Shown here: positions 1 to 11,609 of the stretch, in pieces
Numbering within the stretch: the first letter of the stretch is position 1
Layout: each line of letters opens with the position of its first letter
From: Rhizoclosmatium globosum
Lineage: Eukaryota > Chytridiomycota > Chytridiomycetes > Chytridiales > Chytriomycetaceae
Direction of reading: 5' to 3'
DNA length: 57,005 nucleotides
NCBI GenBank assembly: GCA_002104985.1
Contig: MCGO01000232.1
Coordinates: forward strand, 1-57,005
Position numbers and translations under genes: made by a program
The notes under the pieces: model-generated
What the model was told of the DNA's origin: nothing
Seen by the model: the letters and a program-made list of their open reading frames with translations, nothing else
The model's database searches: none

Positions 1-287
1 ATTCCGTCAGAAAATGTTGGGGCTGGTTAATATCAGCTTGATTTTAAGGGAATGAGAAATGGAAAATGCCGAATCAATTAGTTGAGTCATCCTTATTAAT
101 TCAACAGCTCATCATCTGTTGAGTCTGGAGGAGTAAAAAGAAAAAGCAAATTCAGCTTGCTATTATTCACTTTGAATATTGTTGCAAAGCGGCTGTGTGT
201 TTGGGGGCACCTTGGGGCACACTCAGGCACGAAGGGTTCAAGAATTAAACCCAAAAATCCCCTTAAACACAGTGCCCTCTTTCAAAC
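1..287. other. Upstream flank of the ABC transporter relic, no gene seen
   Basis: I see no coding exon here on either strand. It is A/T-rich flank upstream of the ATG at 288 and may hold the old promoter of the ABC transporter relic, but I recognise no specific element. Confidence 0.4.
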
Positions 288-3200
288 ATGAGGCACACCG
301 CGACTCTCAGCATTGACTTCTGGTCTTTTTTCTCATACTCATGGATGACTTCAATCATGATGAAGAGCATCAAAACGGAGCTTGACACAAAGGACTTGCC
401 GAAGCTTGGTTGTGCTGACCAGGCGACTTCTGCCCCAGATTGGCCTCGGATCTTCCTTGACAGATATAAAAAGTATACTGTAACAATGGATGGCCTGCCG
501 CCAACATTGTTTTGGGCGCTTATTGACCAAACGAAGGTTTATTGGTAGGTTTTGAATGATGCCGGATCATAGCATTTATCTCACTCGTTTCAGGCTCCTT
601 TCTGGTCTACTATACATTCTTAATATTGCATGTTTGGTTGGAACTCCATTGGTTTTACAACAAGTAATTGACCTTGCAGCGTTCAATGCAACCCTCATTG
701 AACAAAAAGTCCCAGGCTTATCAGCGCCACTCCAGTAGAGAGCAACACAATCCAAGAATCCCCTTGATAACGAATTCCTCTGGACCATCGCTTTTGCTTT
801 GAGTGTAAGTCTCTGGAACGTTTTTCGGATGTCCAAGGAATTTATTGTCAAGCGCTTGCATCAATATTCGAACAGTGCTGGTTAAGACTGTAGCTGAAAA
901 AACTCTCACTATTTCGCATCTAAGGCAAAAGAATTTTCATATGTTCTCAACGTGGTTAACGTTGATGCAGATCAATCGCAATTTTGCGGAACAGGCGCAT
1001 GAGCTTGGGCACTTCCTTTCAGATTTTTTTATCAATATTGTTATTGAATATGATGCTTGGGTCATCCATCGGCCTGGCATTGCGGCTTGCTTGTATCAGG
1101 GTTGATTTTGAGTGTCATCGTCCCAGTTTTATCCTCATGTTGCTGCCCAAGTACTATAGTGCAAACGACTCAAGAGTAAAGCTTGTGAAAGAAATGCTGG
1201 ACAGTATTCTCCTTATCAAACAAGGAGTCTGTGTGGTTTCTTTGAGCATAAAATCAAACAAGCAAGACTAACACTGCACCGGTTGAAAAATGGCTCTTTT
1301 TGCAGTTGTTTCCTTCGTAGTGATTGGTCAGCTTGCGACGTTTTTACCCCAAACAGCAGCATTTACACTTTATGCTCTAAGAAATGCAGTGATAAGGCTG
1401 ATGCCGAATTATATTCCCGTCTGTCGCATTCTTTTCTATCGTCGTGAATCCATTTATCAAGTTTCCTCAAACATCAGTATGTTCGGACGTTTTAGCTTTT
1501 TCTTCTTCTAAATTACCTTCCTAGGGCTCGACAAGCGCGATTCCTTCTTGAAGAGTCTTTATGATTTTTGGTCTTGCCTGACCGGGATGAGAATTCAGTC
1601 ACTTTGCGAAAACTGCGGCTGTTTCAATGGAATCTGCCAACTTTGCTTGCCCGTGAAAAAGCAGCATTCAAAAAGAATGTTACTGTAAAGAAATCGAGCA
1701 GTCTCCAATCTCTATGTATCGTGCCGTAAGCACTAAATATACCACTGATCCCGTCGCGAAGAATGCTCTTGCCAATATCAATCTCAACATAAGACCTGGG
1801 ACATTTGTAACAATCGTCGGACCTGTAGGTTCTGGGAAATCAGCGTTGTTACTTTCTATCTTGGGAGAATTGAAAAGAACGTCTGGCAAGGTATTCGCCA
1901 AAATTATCGTGTTTGAAACTCACCAATACAAATTTCAGATGGCTGTCAAAGGTTCGATAGCTTACTGTGCTCAACAGCCTTGGATTCAATCAGGCTCAAT
2001 CGAGAATAACGTGACATTTGGTAAACCGTTAGACAAAACGAAGATAGCGCTCGCAATTTCTTGCACTTGTCTTCAATCTGACATCGACAATATGCCATCA
2101 GGAATGAATACAATCCTAGGAGACAAAGGGACGTCTCTGTCGGGTGGTCAAAAGACGCGTATTGCCTTGGCTAGAGCAGTGTATAGCGACGCAGATATTT
2201 CTTGTTGGACGATCCTTTATACAGTCTGGATGTGCAAGTGTCAAGCTCGTTGATCGAAAATTGTTTCAAAAGTACACTCAAGGGCAAAACAATTTTTCTC
2301 GTCACTCAAAACCACGAAATCTTGAAGGAAACCGACCACGTGATATATCTTCGAAAAAATGGTGAAATGCTACAAGGATCTTTTGACGACTTGATGAAGG
2401 AGAAAGAATTCAGTGACTTTCTTGAACCCGTTCATGAAAGCAAGGGTGGACTTACGCAAACTAAGCGACTGGTTAACAACGGTGTCTCAAGAAACAATTC
2501 TATTATCACTATAAATCCACCAATGATAATCGCAGACAAAGTCTCTGCTGCGGAAAACGTAAGAATCAATCCCTACAAAACTTTTTCCGGGCAAGTGGTG
2601 GTTGGACCAAAGTTGCACCTCTTGCAGTTGTTATTCTATTCAAAATTTGCGCTTCAGTTCTGTCAAGCTTCTGGTTGACATGGTGGTGTGACAACTTGGT
2701 TCTTGGAAAGTCACACAATGTGTACTTTTGGACTGGTTGGTATCATGCCATTGTATGGATCGTGATTGTGTTGTCTCTTGTAATGAGCTTCATTGTTCAT
2801 GCTGCTATTATGCAGAGCGTGATTGCTTTGCATGATTCAGCCATCTCAGGCGTTATGAACGCACCTATTTGGTGGTTTGAGTCGCAACAGATTGGACGAA
2901 TTGTAAGTTTTTGACTACCTTAATTGATTCTTCGCGGCTCACAATACTGATTATATTTACAAAGATGAATCGATTTACGAAGGACGTACACACATTGACT
3001 TGCGACTCCTTCCAAATGTATTCCACTTGATTGCCAATGTCAGTCATCTGTTCTCGATTGTTGCTATTGTCGGCATTAATGTCCCGTATCTTCTCGTGAG
3101 TGAAATATCCGCTTTTAACTTCAGTTAATCTTGTTTTTAGTCGGCGTTGTTCCTTTAACGGGAGTATACTTTGTGATTTCGCGTTATTATTGCATTACAA

Positions 3201-4453
3201 TGCGGCAACTTAAGCTACTGGAATCAAGCCAACGTTCTCCTCTTTATTCGCACATTTCTGAATCCATTGATGGAGTTGCAACCATTCGTGCATACAAAAA
3301 CCATCCTTCTTCACCAATACAACCGACACACTTCTGGACCTTAGTAACCGACCAGTATTCTTGAAGATTGGCGCCGAACTTGGGTTGTCCTACGTTTGGA
3401 ACTGCTGGCAGCTCTACTCGGTTTATTCTGCGTCTCAGTGCACGAATTCTGGATTCATTTCAGCATCCACCATTGGAGTGGCTCTGATTCACACAAATTC
3501 GTTGACAGACATATTGCGTATAGTATTGCAGAGCATTGCGAACATGGAAATGGAGATGGTCAGTGTTGAACGTCTTGAAGAGTATTCAACGGGACTACCA
3601 GTTGAAGGTCCACAAGTGGTTGCGAATGATCCTCCACAACAGCTGTGGCCAAAGAATGGCACCATCGAGTTTAAAGATGTAACAGCTTTCTACAAGTCGA
3701 GATCGGATGCCCCAGCGTTGAAAAACTTGTCTCTGACAATTAAAAGTGGTGAAAAAGTTGTGTGGTTGGACGGACTGGATCGGGGAAAAGTACTTTGATC
3801 TCCACATTGATGAGGTTTGTTGAGAAGACAGGAGAGATCAAGATTGACGGTCGAGGTGAGGCATTCATTTGTTATTGAAATCCTAAATTAATAATTATTT
3901 TCCAGAAATTGAAAGTGTTGGGTTTCAAACGCTCCGTGAAGCCATTGAAGTTATTCCTCAAGAGATATACTTGTTCAATGGCACAATACGAACAGCGTTA
4001 GACCACGATGCGAGATTCACTGATGATGAATTGTGGAAAGCGCTTGAATTGGTGGGAATGAAAAACACGGTGTCTAATTTGGAACGAAAGCTTGAAACTC
4101 GTGTTAGAAACGGGGGTGCAAACTTTTCCTTGGGTCAACGACAACTCCTGTATTTCGCTCGAGTGGCATTGAAGAAACCGAAAATCATTCTGATGGATGA
4201 AGCCACATGTTCAGTGGATTTGGAAACCGAAAGGGAACTTCGAAAGGTGATGAAAAAGGTGTTCATTCAAACAACCATCGTCACTATACAACATCGTTTT
4301 CAGCCCTGCAATTTGCAAGAATTTGACAAGGTGCTGGTTATGGATTCGGGATGCGTTGCTGAATATGATAGCCTCGTGTTTTGTTTGAGAGAGGAGAGGG
4401 CTTGGTCCTATGATAACTTGAAGTATCTATTAACTATTTGTGGTATTATCTAA
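288..4453 (+). pseudogene. ABCC/MRP-type full ABC transporter, decayed
   Basis: The remains of a complete TMD1-NBD1-TMD2-NBD2 exporter of the ABCC (MRP/YCF1/CFTR-like) family can be read in order, but in shifting frames. NBD1 keeps a Walker A (GPVGSGKSALL, about 1828), an ABCC-type Q-loop (QQPWIQSGSIENN), the signature LSGGQ (about 2137) and a Walker B LLDDP. NBD2 keeps FNGTIRTALD, a signature altered to SLGQRQ, and ILMDEATCSVD (about 4188). Plausible introns survive (for example 1892-1938, 2904-2964 and 3856-3905). There is an in-frame TAG at 736-738, and frame changes around 880-990, 2200 and 3770, where the NBD2 Walker A is split between frames. No single reading frame joins the parts. An intact copy would be a vacuolar or plasma-membrane exporter of about 1,300-1,500 residues. 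I judge it a true pseudogene; a mixture of decay and sequencing error is possible. Confidence 0.85.
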
Positions 4454-4754
4454 AAATACATATAGAAGTTCTTTTATAGTTTTTGCAAATCAACACCACC
4501 GTTATTATTGCAAGCTTCATCGCCATACTCAGTTGATTCCAAAGTTTTGTTCATAAGAGAAAATTTTACATTCACACCGATAGAGATGCACGTGTCCGTG
4601 ACGAACGGATGCGTGGGGTGCCTTTTGGTTCTGATTTTTTATGTCTGACAAACAAAGCTTGAATTTCTGTTGGAGACAGCAGCCAAGACGTGGAGGCTTC
4701 TTCAACACTGGTTCTGTATTTCTAAACATTTCATTCACATACTTTTTTATTTGA

Positions 4755-5356
4755 TCAATACGTGTATTTGAGGCTGCCTTGTTTGCTTCTTGATGGTAAG
4801 CCCTCATTCAAGTTGGCCATACCTTCTCCAAATTCTTCTCGTATTTCACATTGTTCTTGCAGTTGCTTTCCATTTCGCTCAAGTAGCCAGCGTGCATACT
4901 CTCCGTTCGTATATTCTTTTGGGATGCCTTTTGTTTTCCTCGCGAACTGTCCGGTTGTCCAAAACACTGCGATACTCATCAAAACAAATAAAAGGACACC
5001 CAGAGAGATACCAAGAGGAATAATAGCGTTATTAGGCGCTAGTGCGCGCCATTTTTCATGATCATCGTCGTGGCCACTGTGTTGGGTTAGACCAGATCCC
5101 AGTTGAGTATTTATCAATAAGAACTCAACTCTTTTCCCCTAAAGCTTAGGATTGTCGATGTTTGATTCGATGGTTTAATTTCAGATCCGGGCGGCCATGG
5201 TATGTTACTCGGCCATCCAGGAGGCATTGGAGCAGCGGGACCAAAGTGAATCGCAGTCGGATTTACGCCATCTCCTGGAAGTGGGAATGGTAATGGCACC
5301 GCCAAATGGACTCCTGAAGAAGGAATCAGAGATGTGGGAGAGGTCTGCGTTGCCAT
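4755..5356 (-). CDS. Small single-pass membrane protein of unknown function
   Basis: Two exons, 5356-5130 and 5076-4755, are joined by a 53-bp intron with a GTTGAG donor and a CACAG acceptor. Splicing keeps the frame and gives 182 residues. The N-terminal ~75 residues are rich in Pro, Ser and Thr. An acidic/His stretch (DGHDDDHEKW) follows, then one strong transmembrane helix (IIPLGISLGVLLFVLMSIAV) and a charged tail. No signal peptide precedes the helix, so it may be a type III (signal-anchor) protein. I recognise no family. Open sequence continues in another frame from about 4807 to 4529, so the 3' end could differ through a further exon or a frameshift. It lies tail to tail with the ABC transporter relic. 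Confidence 0.5.
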
Positions 5357-6116
5357 TTTGTGTAAGATCTAATGTCCAAGCACAAGCAGTGCAAGTAAGG
5401 GTGTATGGAACAAACAAGCACTCGAAATTATAACTCAATCTCTTCCCAATACCATTCCATCAATAAATGAAAGCGAATGATACCGAGGAGAAGACCCACA
5501 ACATTTGTGTCCGCGATTTCCTGAATTCAACACCACCAGCAAAGATTCATCTGATGCATTACCGATTTCGCGTTCTTCCTAGATCCTAACACTTTCACTT
5601 CCCATACAGGATCCTTTCTCTTGAGATGGTGGCATTTTCAGTGTAGGAGTAAACGAGTGCAACCAAGAACATAAGCACGAATTCAATGATGATTGTAATG
5701 GAGTGGACTTGCTCAACTGAGCCAATTATTGTGGAGACAAATTCGGATTTTCAGTGTGTGTGTAAATGTTATTTATCTTGGTTGATAGTTATGACCTTAG
5801 ATATGCCACCACGAAAGCTTGCCACAGAAGTGGTGAGACGAAAGAGAATACGGTAAGTTGGTGGAGCGGTTTGAATTAAACTAAATGAGGAAAGTGGCGC
5901 TTGGGCGCACGACCAATTTGAGCATACCGCAGATCTCGACTCAATAAATGTCTATCATTCAAGTGAGCTTATTTTGCAGTAGATGCACGTTTTTGAGTTT
6001 GAAAATTGAAGTGGTAATTGAAGAAATAACATTAATTTTGGCAAGCAATCAAAAACAGCCACCCAATTATTCCTCAATTTATCTCCACGATCCTTAAAGC
6101 AGCTCTCCTCAAACGA
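5357..6116. other. Intergenic region, about 760 bp
   Basis: No convincing gene. A short frame from an ATG at 5801 ending at a good GTAAGT donor could be mistaken for a first exon, but no partner exon follows. The last 45 bp hold the core of the MSFQQ-family promoter element, listed separately. Confidence 0.5.
6075..6087 (+). promoter_or_regulatory. MSFQQ-family promoter element, core only
   Basis: CAATTTATCTCCA lies 30 bp upstream of the ATG of the first MSFQQ copy. It matches the core of the longer element in front of the intact copies at 16026 and 18644. The C-run that precedes it in those copies is not preserved next to it, although an AGCCACCCAATTA stretch lies just upstream. Confidence 0.5.
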
Positions 6117-6706
6117 ATGTCCTTCCAACAGATAACCGTGTTCAACGGCAGCACATGCGCCGCCGGGACCGCCAGCTTCGGAGTAGCCGTGTCGATTCCA
6201 CTCGCAACCAGCAACAAAGCCACGTGCGCCTCTGTATTAGGCAGCGGCATCGCGTGCAAGTCGATTGGCGGCACAATTCCAATATTGAGCGAGTCGCGTT
6301 CGTGTGGCGCCGGCGAATTCGAGCTTGTCCAAGCGATCGGCAGCCGCGTGCTCACCGCCACCGTCTACACCGACTCGGACTGCGCGGCACAGCTCGAAGT
6401 CGCGGCCGTTGCCCTGGACAAGTGCATTGCGCTGTCTGTGCCCGGTGCGAGTCAAGCCATCAAGCTTTGACTACGACACTATGACTACGACACTGTACGA
6501 CGATTCCGCTTGCTCAGTTGTGAGCAAGAACCAGTCGGTGAGCACTCCTGCAAAGCTTTCTCAGTGCGAGGCCCAGCACCGGCAAAGTGGGAAGCTTCAA
6601 ATACATGGAAGTTTCTCAAGTCATTACTCCTACCACTAGCAAGAGCTCGGCTATGACTGTTGGAATCTCTGCTCTTGGTGGCTTGGCTGCCTTCCTTTTC
6701 TTTTGA
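6117..6706 (+). pseudogene. MSFQQ-family cysteine-rich protein, copy 1 (broken)
   Basis: It starts with the family hallmark MSFQQ and follows the family through the DKC motif. A stop at 6468-6470 then interrupts it where intact copies continue. The conserved LYDDSACSVVSKNQ segment follows in another frame. About 28 codons containing the conserved CAKIP..C motif are missing. The end (SAMTVGISALGGLAAFLFF, stop at 6704-6706) is the family's hydrophobic C-terminus. Local repetition of CTACGACACT near 6470 suggests slippage at the break. It is a relic of a small Cys-rich, possibly GPI- or tail-anchored protein. Confidence 0.75.
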
Positions 6707-6855
6707 AATTCTTGAATCTGACATTCAAGATCTGTGATATTTCCGTTCAATAAATTCCCTTTTGGCGTTTGGAACGAATCGCTTGCTTATATATTTCAAT
6801 AGCCTTAATCTAAACATTGATGACTCGATCAATTATTAACTTTTCCAACATCACA

Positions 6856-8541
6856 TCAATACATAAACCGCTGTACTCCTTCAACACCCTCCCACTTGAA
6901 TCCCTTTGCAACAAAAACCCATATCGTCACAACATTAAAAACCATATAAAGCACCAACTCTCCCATAACCCCAACCCATCCCGGCGGCTTCACATACACC
7001 CTCGCAATTAAATACGGAACCAAGAAGTATCGAAACTCAAGCAACGGACTCGGAACTAGTGTCAGCGCAACACACACAGCATACAGAAACGTGTGGAGGG
7101 GCGGGGATGCGAGGGAAGTGGCGACAAGGTATATGGCGACGAGGTACCCTGGTATTAACGCGTATCGGATGTATGCATTAGTTCGGAAGAGGTGTTTCCA
7201 GAGGTAGAATGTGTAATGTCTGTTGTCAGCGAGGAGGAACGGGTGTTCAATGCTGATTGCGGATGATGTGAGATTTGAGAGTGTTGGGAACTATATTAAT
7301 TACGTGAATTTCGAGATTATAATGTATGCGAGGACTGGTAGAGTTGCGAGGGTAACAAATCCAGTGGGTCTGCGTTATTGAAGGTGTTAATAGTAGCTTG
7401 GGGTGACTATGAAATGGACATACGATTTCAAGCTACGCCCAATCAAGGCGTTGAAGTTTTTCAACTTGGCAGGAATATTGATTGTGGGAGCTAAAAAGAA
7501 GGCCGAGAAAGCAGAAAAGTAAAACAGTTGGACGACATGGAGTTGAGCAATGTGGTTTGTTTTGTCTCCAAGAACGATTCCGCCATTCCAAACGATAAAG
7601 CCAGCAAAGAAGCCTAATGCAGAAATATACGGCCACAGGATTGGAATGAGATAAATGAGGTGGTTGATTGACAGCGTGATGAGAGAGAACAGCGACGTGA
7701 ATGCTAATTAAAAGAGTAAGGACACAATATAATAAGGCGTACAAAATATCGTACATAGTTCTGTGGAGAGTTTCCCTTTGGTTACTGGATTCTTCTTGTC
7801 TGCAAGCACTCTAATCACAGCCGTCCCAGCCCCAAACAGCATCCAAATTACATTGGTCTGTCGGAAAGTCATCGCGACTAAGCTAGCCTGAATCAAATTT
7901 CGTTGAAATGGATGCTCGAACTGGCTTCAAGTATTCAACTCAACTGCAGCACTTCCAATATGCCAGTCCTCAAGCGACCATAGGAAAGCCAGGAGTGTGA
8001 AGAATGTGGATCCAGAGTCCGTATAGTAGAGGAAATGGAAAAGTAGGATATTGGAAAGAAGCTGATGGTTAGAGCTTCAACCCAATTTTTACGTGTGGAG
8101 TCTTGCTGCGAGCCTCCACGGATCCGATCAATGGTTTTTCCGAGTACAAAGAATGTCCCAATGTGAAAGAGAATGTTTGTGAAGCGGAGGGTTGAAGGGG
8201 AACAAGGGTTTGGTAGTAATTGGCTGAAAGGTTTGAGTAAGGCAACAGAAGCAATGTATCTGCCAAGGGATCAGTTGTCATTTTCGAGGAGAGAAATGAC
8301 AGTTACAATCCAGGCGGGGTAGTCAGTTTTGGATCATAGAAGGACCAGTTTCCGTTGCAGTACCGCTGAGCCTGGGGGATATGAAAGATCTCATCCTTTT
8401 AGGCAGGTAGTCAGGACCAGTCTGAGGATACTAGGAAGCGCAAACCATGTACGGATCTCTGACATTTGCATTTACGAGGGCAGCCACTGCGATGGCCAGC
8501 AAAAGCAGATTTGTCGCAAGGAGAAGACGCGCAACATCCAT
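6856..8541 (-). CDS. ALG10: Dolichyl-P-Glc alpha-1,2-glucosyltransferase, ALG10/DIE2 family
   Basis: This ER membrane enzyme adds the last glucose to the lipid-linked oligosaccharide for N-glycosylation. I resolve seven exons: 8541-8446, 8395-8307, 8259-7945, 7887-7755, 7703-7424, 7369-7304 and 7252-6856, giving about 458 residues, normal for the family. Family hallmarks in order: [56 protein letters not shown] and [14 protein letters not shown]. It is hydrophobic throughout with many membrane segments. One base appears to be missing in exon 3 at a short A-run on the + strand (8055-8057, TTT on the coding strand). Adding one base restores the family reading (FLYYTD region) and makes all later exon phases agree, so I suspect a sequence error. 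Its start codon lies 44 bp from that of RPN9, head to head. Confidence 0.88.
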
Positions 8542-8585
8542 CTCAAACAAGAAAACAAAACCAACAATAAAACAACAAAATCCAA
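8542..8585. promoter_or_regulatory. Minimal divergent promoter between ALG10 and RPN9
   Basis: Only 44 bp separate the two divergent start codons. The interval is A-rich (AAACAAGAAAACAAAACC) and can hardly hold two complete promoters, so the core promoters and 5' UTRs must overlap the neighbouring coding sequence or be shared. Confidence 0.5.
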
Positions 8586-10072
8586 ATGGCCATGCAAGTT
8601 GACCGCGATGTCACAATCTATCTGAGCAAGACAAAGGCCTCGGCCCCGGCAGACCTTAAGCCACACTTTGCCGCCTTTGAAGACTTGTATGACCGCAAGT
8701 AGGTTCCCTGGTTTACCTAGGAGCAGTCGCTAGTCACTAAACAGTGCTTTCCCAGGCTCTGGCACCAGCTCACTGTTGCCCTGACAGCCTTTGCCGCGCT
8801 GCCCTCTGCCGCCGTGTACCTTGTCCCGCTCTACGACGAGTTTGTGAGTGAGTGGGAGAAGCGCATGAACCAGCTCGCACTCGTTCAGTACGCGGCAAAG
8901 GCGAGCCGCACAATCAAAGGTACGTCTTTACTTTAATTCTCTCTAACATGTCGTGTCACTTAAAGACCCACTCCAAATACAGATCCAAAGGCCGCCCTTG
9001 CCTTCCTCGAGAAACACGCGGCCCGTCTTCGCGACAATAAAGATGCAAAGGACGCGTACGTGCTTGCTACTATGGAGGCGGCTCATATGCGTCTTGTGAC
9101 GGGCGACTTTGTTGGGTGCAAGGCTGCCATTGACGAGAGCGAAGCAACACTCAACTCATTGCCACACTCGGACACTGTCATTAATGCTGCTTTTTACCGC
9201 GTCGCTGCGGACTACTACAAGGTTTTTTTTTATAATTTCTTTTCATTTTAATCTCACTGATATCGTTCTATTCAGGCAAAAGCTGCATACCCGCTCTTCT
9301 ACCACAACGCCCTCCTCTTCCTCTCCTCTGTCTCCCTCGACGACCTCTCTGCAGCCGAAAAGCACGAACGCGCTTACGATTTGGCTCTTTCAGCCCTTCT
9401 TGGAGACGGTCTCTACAACTTTGGAGAGTTGTTGATGCACCCAGTCTTGGATTCCTTGACAAACTCACCCTCTGCCTGGTTGAGATCTCTTTTGTTTGCA
9501 TTCAACTCTGGAGATAATGACGCTTTCGAAAAGATTAGCAAGTCTGCTGATTTCTTGAAAATGGTGAGTGTTTCGAGAAACCGAAACAACTGACGACGCG
9601 TGTCTCGGTATGGATGCTCCCGGTGAAACTGAATTCCGCGTCGCTCCAGTCCCCCTTCTTTTACAAATATTCTTTTGAACTAAATAACTTGTCCTTATAG
9701 CCACTCCTCGTTTCATCCCTCCCATTCCTCTCCCAAAAGCTCTGTCTCATGGCTCTCATGGAAACAGTCTTCCGTCGCACAAAAGAAGACCGTGGTCGTC
9801 TCCCCTTTGCTGCCATCGCAAAGGACACACGCGTGGCCGTCCACGAAGTTGAGCACCTTGTCATGAAGGCTTTGAGTTTGGGGCTCATCAAGGGAAGCAT
9901 TGACGAAATTGACCAGACTGTTTCAGTGACATGGGTGCAACCGCGTGTCTTGGAGATGGGTCAGATTAAGGTGATTCGTGATCGGTTGGCTGGATGGAGT
10001 GGAACTGTGAAGGAGAAGGTGTTGAGTTTGGAGCAAGAGGGTGGGGTTGATATTTCTGCTGCTGCTGAGTGA
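8586..10072 (+). CDS. RPN9: 26S proteasome regulatory subunit Rpn9 (PSMD13)
   Basis: Five exons, 8586-8698, 8756-8919, 8983-9221, 9276-9563 and 9701-10072, give 391 residues, against about 376-393 in yeast and human Rpn9. The product is a lid subunit of the 19S regulatory particle and helps assemble it. The N-terminal part is helical-repeat sequence (YLVPLYDEFVSEWEKRMNQL). The C-terminal PCI/winged-helix part reads KLCLMALMETVFRR and VEHLVMKALSLGLIKGSIDEI, followed by the hallmark VTWVQPRVLEMGQI. All exon phases agree. The last intron (9564-9700, 137 bp) is longer than its neighbours and contains a coding-looking stretch near 9600-9650, so a small extra exon cannot be excluded. Confidence 0.93.
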
Positions 10073-10141
10073 AGAATGAATGGTTGTATAACTTTATAAA
10101 AGAATTTTTAGTTCTTGGATATATTGCAGAATTTATTGGAC

Positions 10142-11014
10142 ATGACTCACTGTCACATACTCACAGTTCCAAGAGAACTACTGGACGAGATCATTCCCTT
10201 CCTTGATGCCAATTCCATGATGCGCTTCTGCCGAGCTATCTCGCAGCTAAACGACTATGCATCGACAATCTACAAAGCGGGACAGACACTAAAGCAGAAC
10301 GCATTCATGCTTTGGCCAAACTACATCCTTATCAATGATCCATCTTCAACAGCTTTATCCAATCCAGACACTGTCACAGCCGTAACGTCCCTGATTACTC
10401 GATTTGGGGGATCAACGGACATCTCCGACCGCTTCACACTCACTCAAATCGAACACATCTGCGCAATTTCATCCCGAAACATAAGATTGGCTCTCGAAAC
10501 CAGTGGACCCGATCTTGCGAGTGAATGGGCGAGACACATCATCATCCAACAAAAACGAGTCACATACCTGTCCATCAACCTCATAAAGCCACACCATAGA
10601 GCGGAAATGGTGCAAGCCATTGCGGCACTGAATCCCGTGAAGCTTGACTGTTACGTTGTTGACAATATTTGTGCAGAGGTTACGGAAGAGTTCAAGGACT
10701 TGCGAGCATTGGATCTCAGATATCCGTATCTTAGCATGTTCTTTGATGAGCAGAATATGCATATTGCTCGTTTATCCGAGTTTCTTCCGCGCTTGCAAAG
10801 CTTGCGTCACCTGTCGATGTCACATTGTTCTGATACTGTTGTGAAGGATTTGGTCGAGGTACTCCCATGCGTGATGGTATTCAGCATTGAGTTGTCGTAT
10901 CCGCAATGGGATAATCAAATTGATTGTGAGGGCGGGTTGAGTAGAGCTGGATTTGTGAAATCGGAAAGATCGTCGGAGAAAAGGATGCTGTGGGTAAGAA
11001 CCTCAGGCTTCTAA
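10142..11014 (+). CDS. F-box-like protein with LRR-like C-terminus
   Basis: The first ATG (10142) opens directly into an F-box-like motif (LTVPRELLDEIIPFLDANSMMRFCRAISQLNDYA), followed by about 250 residues with leucine-rich segments (ALDLRYPYL, LQSLRHLSMSHC). The frame gives 290 residues. Such proteins normally act as substrate adaptors of SCF ubiquitin ligases; which substrate is unknown. A possible GTAAGA donor at about 10995 could add a further exon, so the C-terminus is uncertain. A truncated relative lies just downstream (11138-11338), which points to local duplication. Confidence 0.65.
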   Translation: MTHCHILTVPRELLDEIIPFLDANSMMRFCRAISQLNDYASTIYKAGQTLKQNAFMLWPNYILINDPSSTALSNPDTVTAVTSLITRFGGSTDISDRFTLTQIEHICAISSRNIRLALETSGPDLASEWARHIIIQQKRVTYLSINLIKPHHRAEMVQAIAALNPVKLDCYVVDNICAEVTEEFKDLRALDLRYPYLSMFFDEQNMHIARLSEFLPRLQSLRHLSMSHCSDTVVKDLVEVLPCVMVFSIELSYPQWDNQIDCEGGLSRAGFVKSERSSEKRMLWVRTSGF

Positions 11015-11137
11015 TTTACTTGAATTTTTTGGCGTCAGACTTCCTATCAATTTTCTGTTTCGATTTAATTTCTTTGATTTTGATTGCCTTATAAAAAGCC
11101 TTGAATTCTTTGATTTGTCAATGATGATACAAACTGG

Positions 11138-11338
11138 ATGTATGCTAACTCTTCCAAGGGAGTTATCATTCCTTTCCTTGACCTCAAGTCTATCATACTC
11201 AATTACCGAGTTATATTTCACCTTGCATCTTCCGCCACGGATGATACGTTACGCACATATTGCATTTGTTTATGCTATATTGATTATCTATTATCAGACT
11301 TAGATGTAGTCATTTCTAGAGATTTACTTAAACTTTGA
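11138..11338 (+). pseudogene. Fragment of an F-box-like gene
   Basis: The stretch from about 11145 resembles the start of the upstream F-box gene (MLTLPREL...IIPFLDLKSI against ILTVPRELLDEIIPFLDANSM) with part of the motif lost. It continues for about 50 codons before a stop, with no LRR region. I read it as a truncated duplicate of the F-box gene upstream. Confidence 0.5.
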
Positions 11339-11609
11339 AAGCAGGAGACAAAAGGCATGCTGTTTGCACCCCAAGCAGAGACATTAATTTATAGACACTG
11401 ACACCAGATTACACACAGTGCTTATAAAAAATATGGTATTAATTGGTTGTTCTATAATTAATTCCAGTTCTAACAGTAAAAGCTGATAACGGTTTCCTTC
11501 ACTTTTAATTCATAAATGAGAAAATTTGTGCAGAAAGAGGTATTTATTGTTGACGCAGGTCTCAAGAAAAAAACATATCAAGTCGAATAACACACAAACA
11601 AAAAACACA

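Noticed and set aside
5801..5860. Short ATG frame (MPPRKLATEVVRRKRIR) ending in a GTAAGT donor
   Set aside because: No acceptor with a continuing coding exon was found before the MSFQQ relic; too short to support as a gene.
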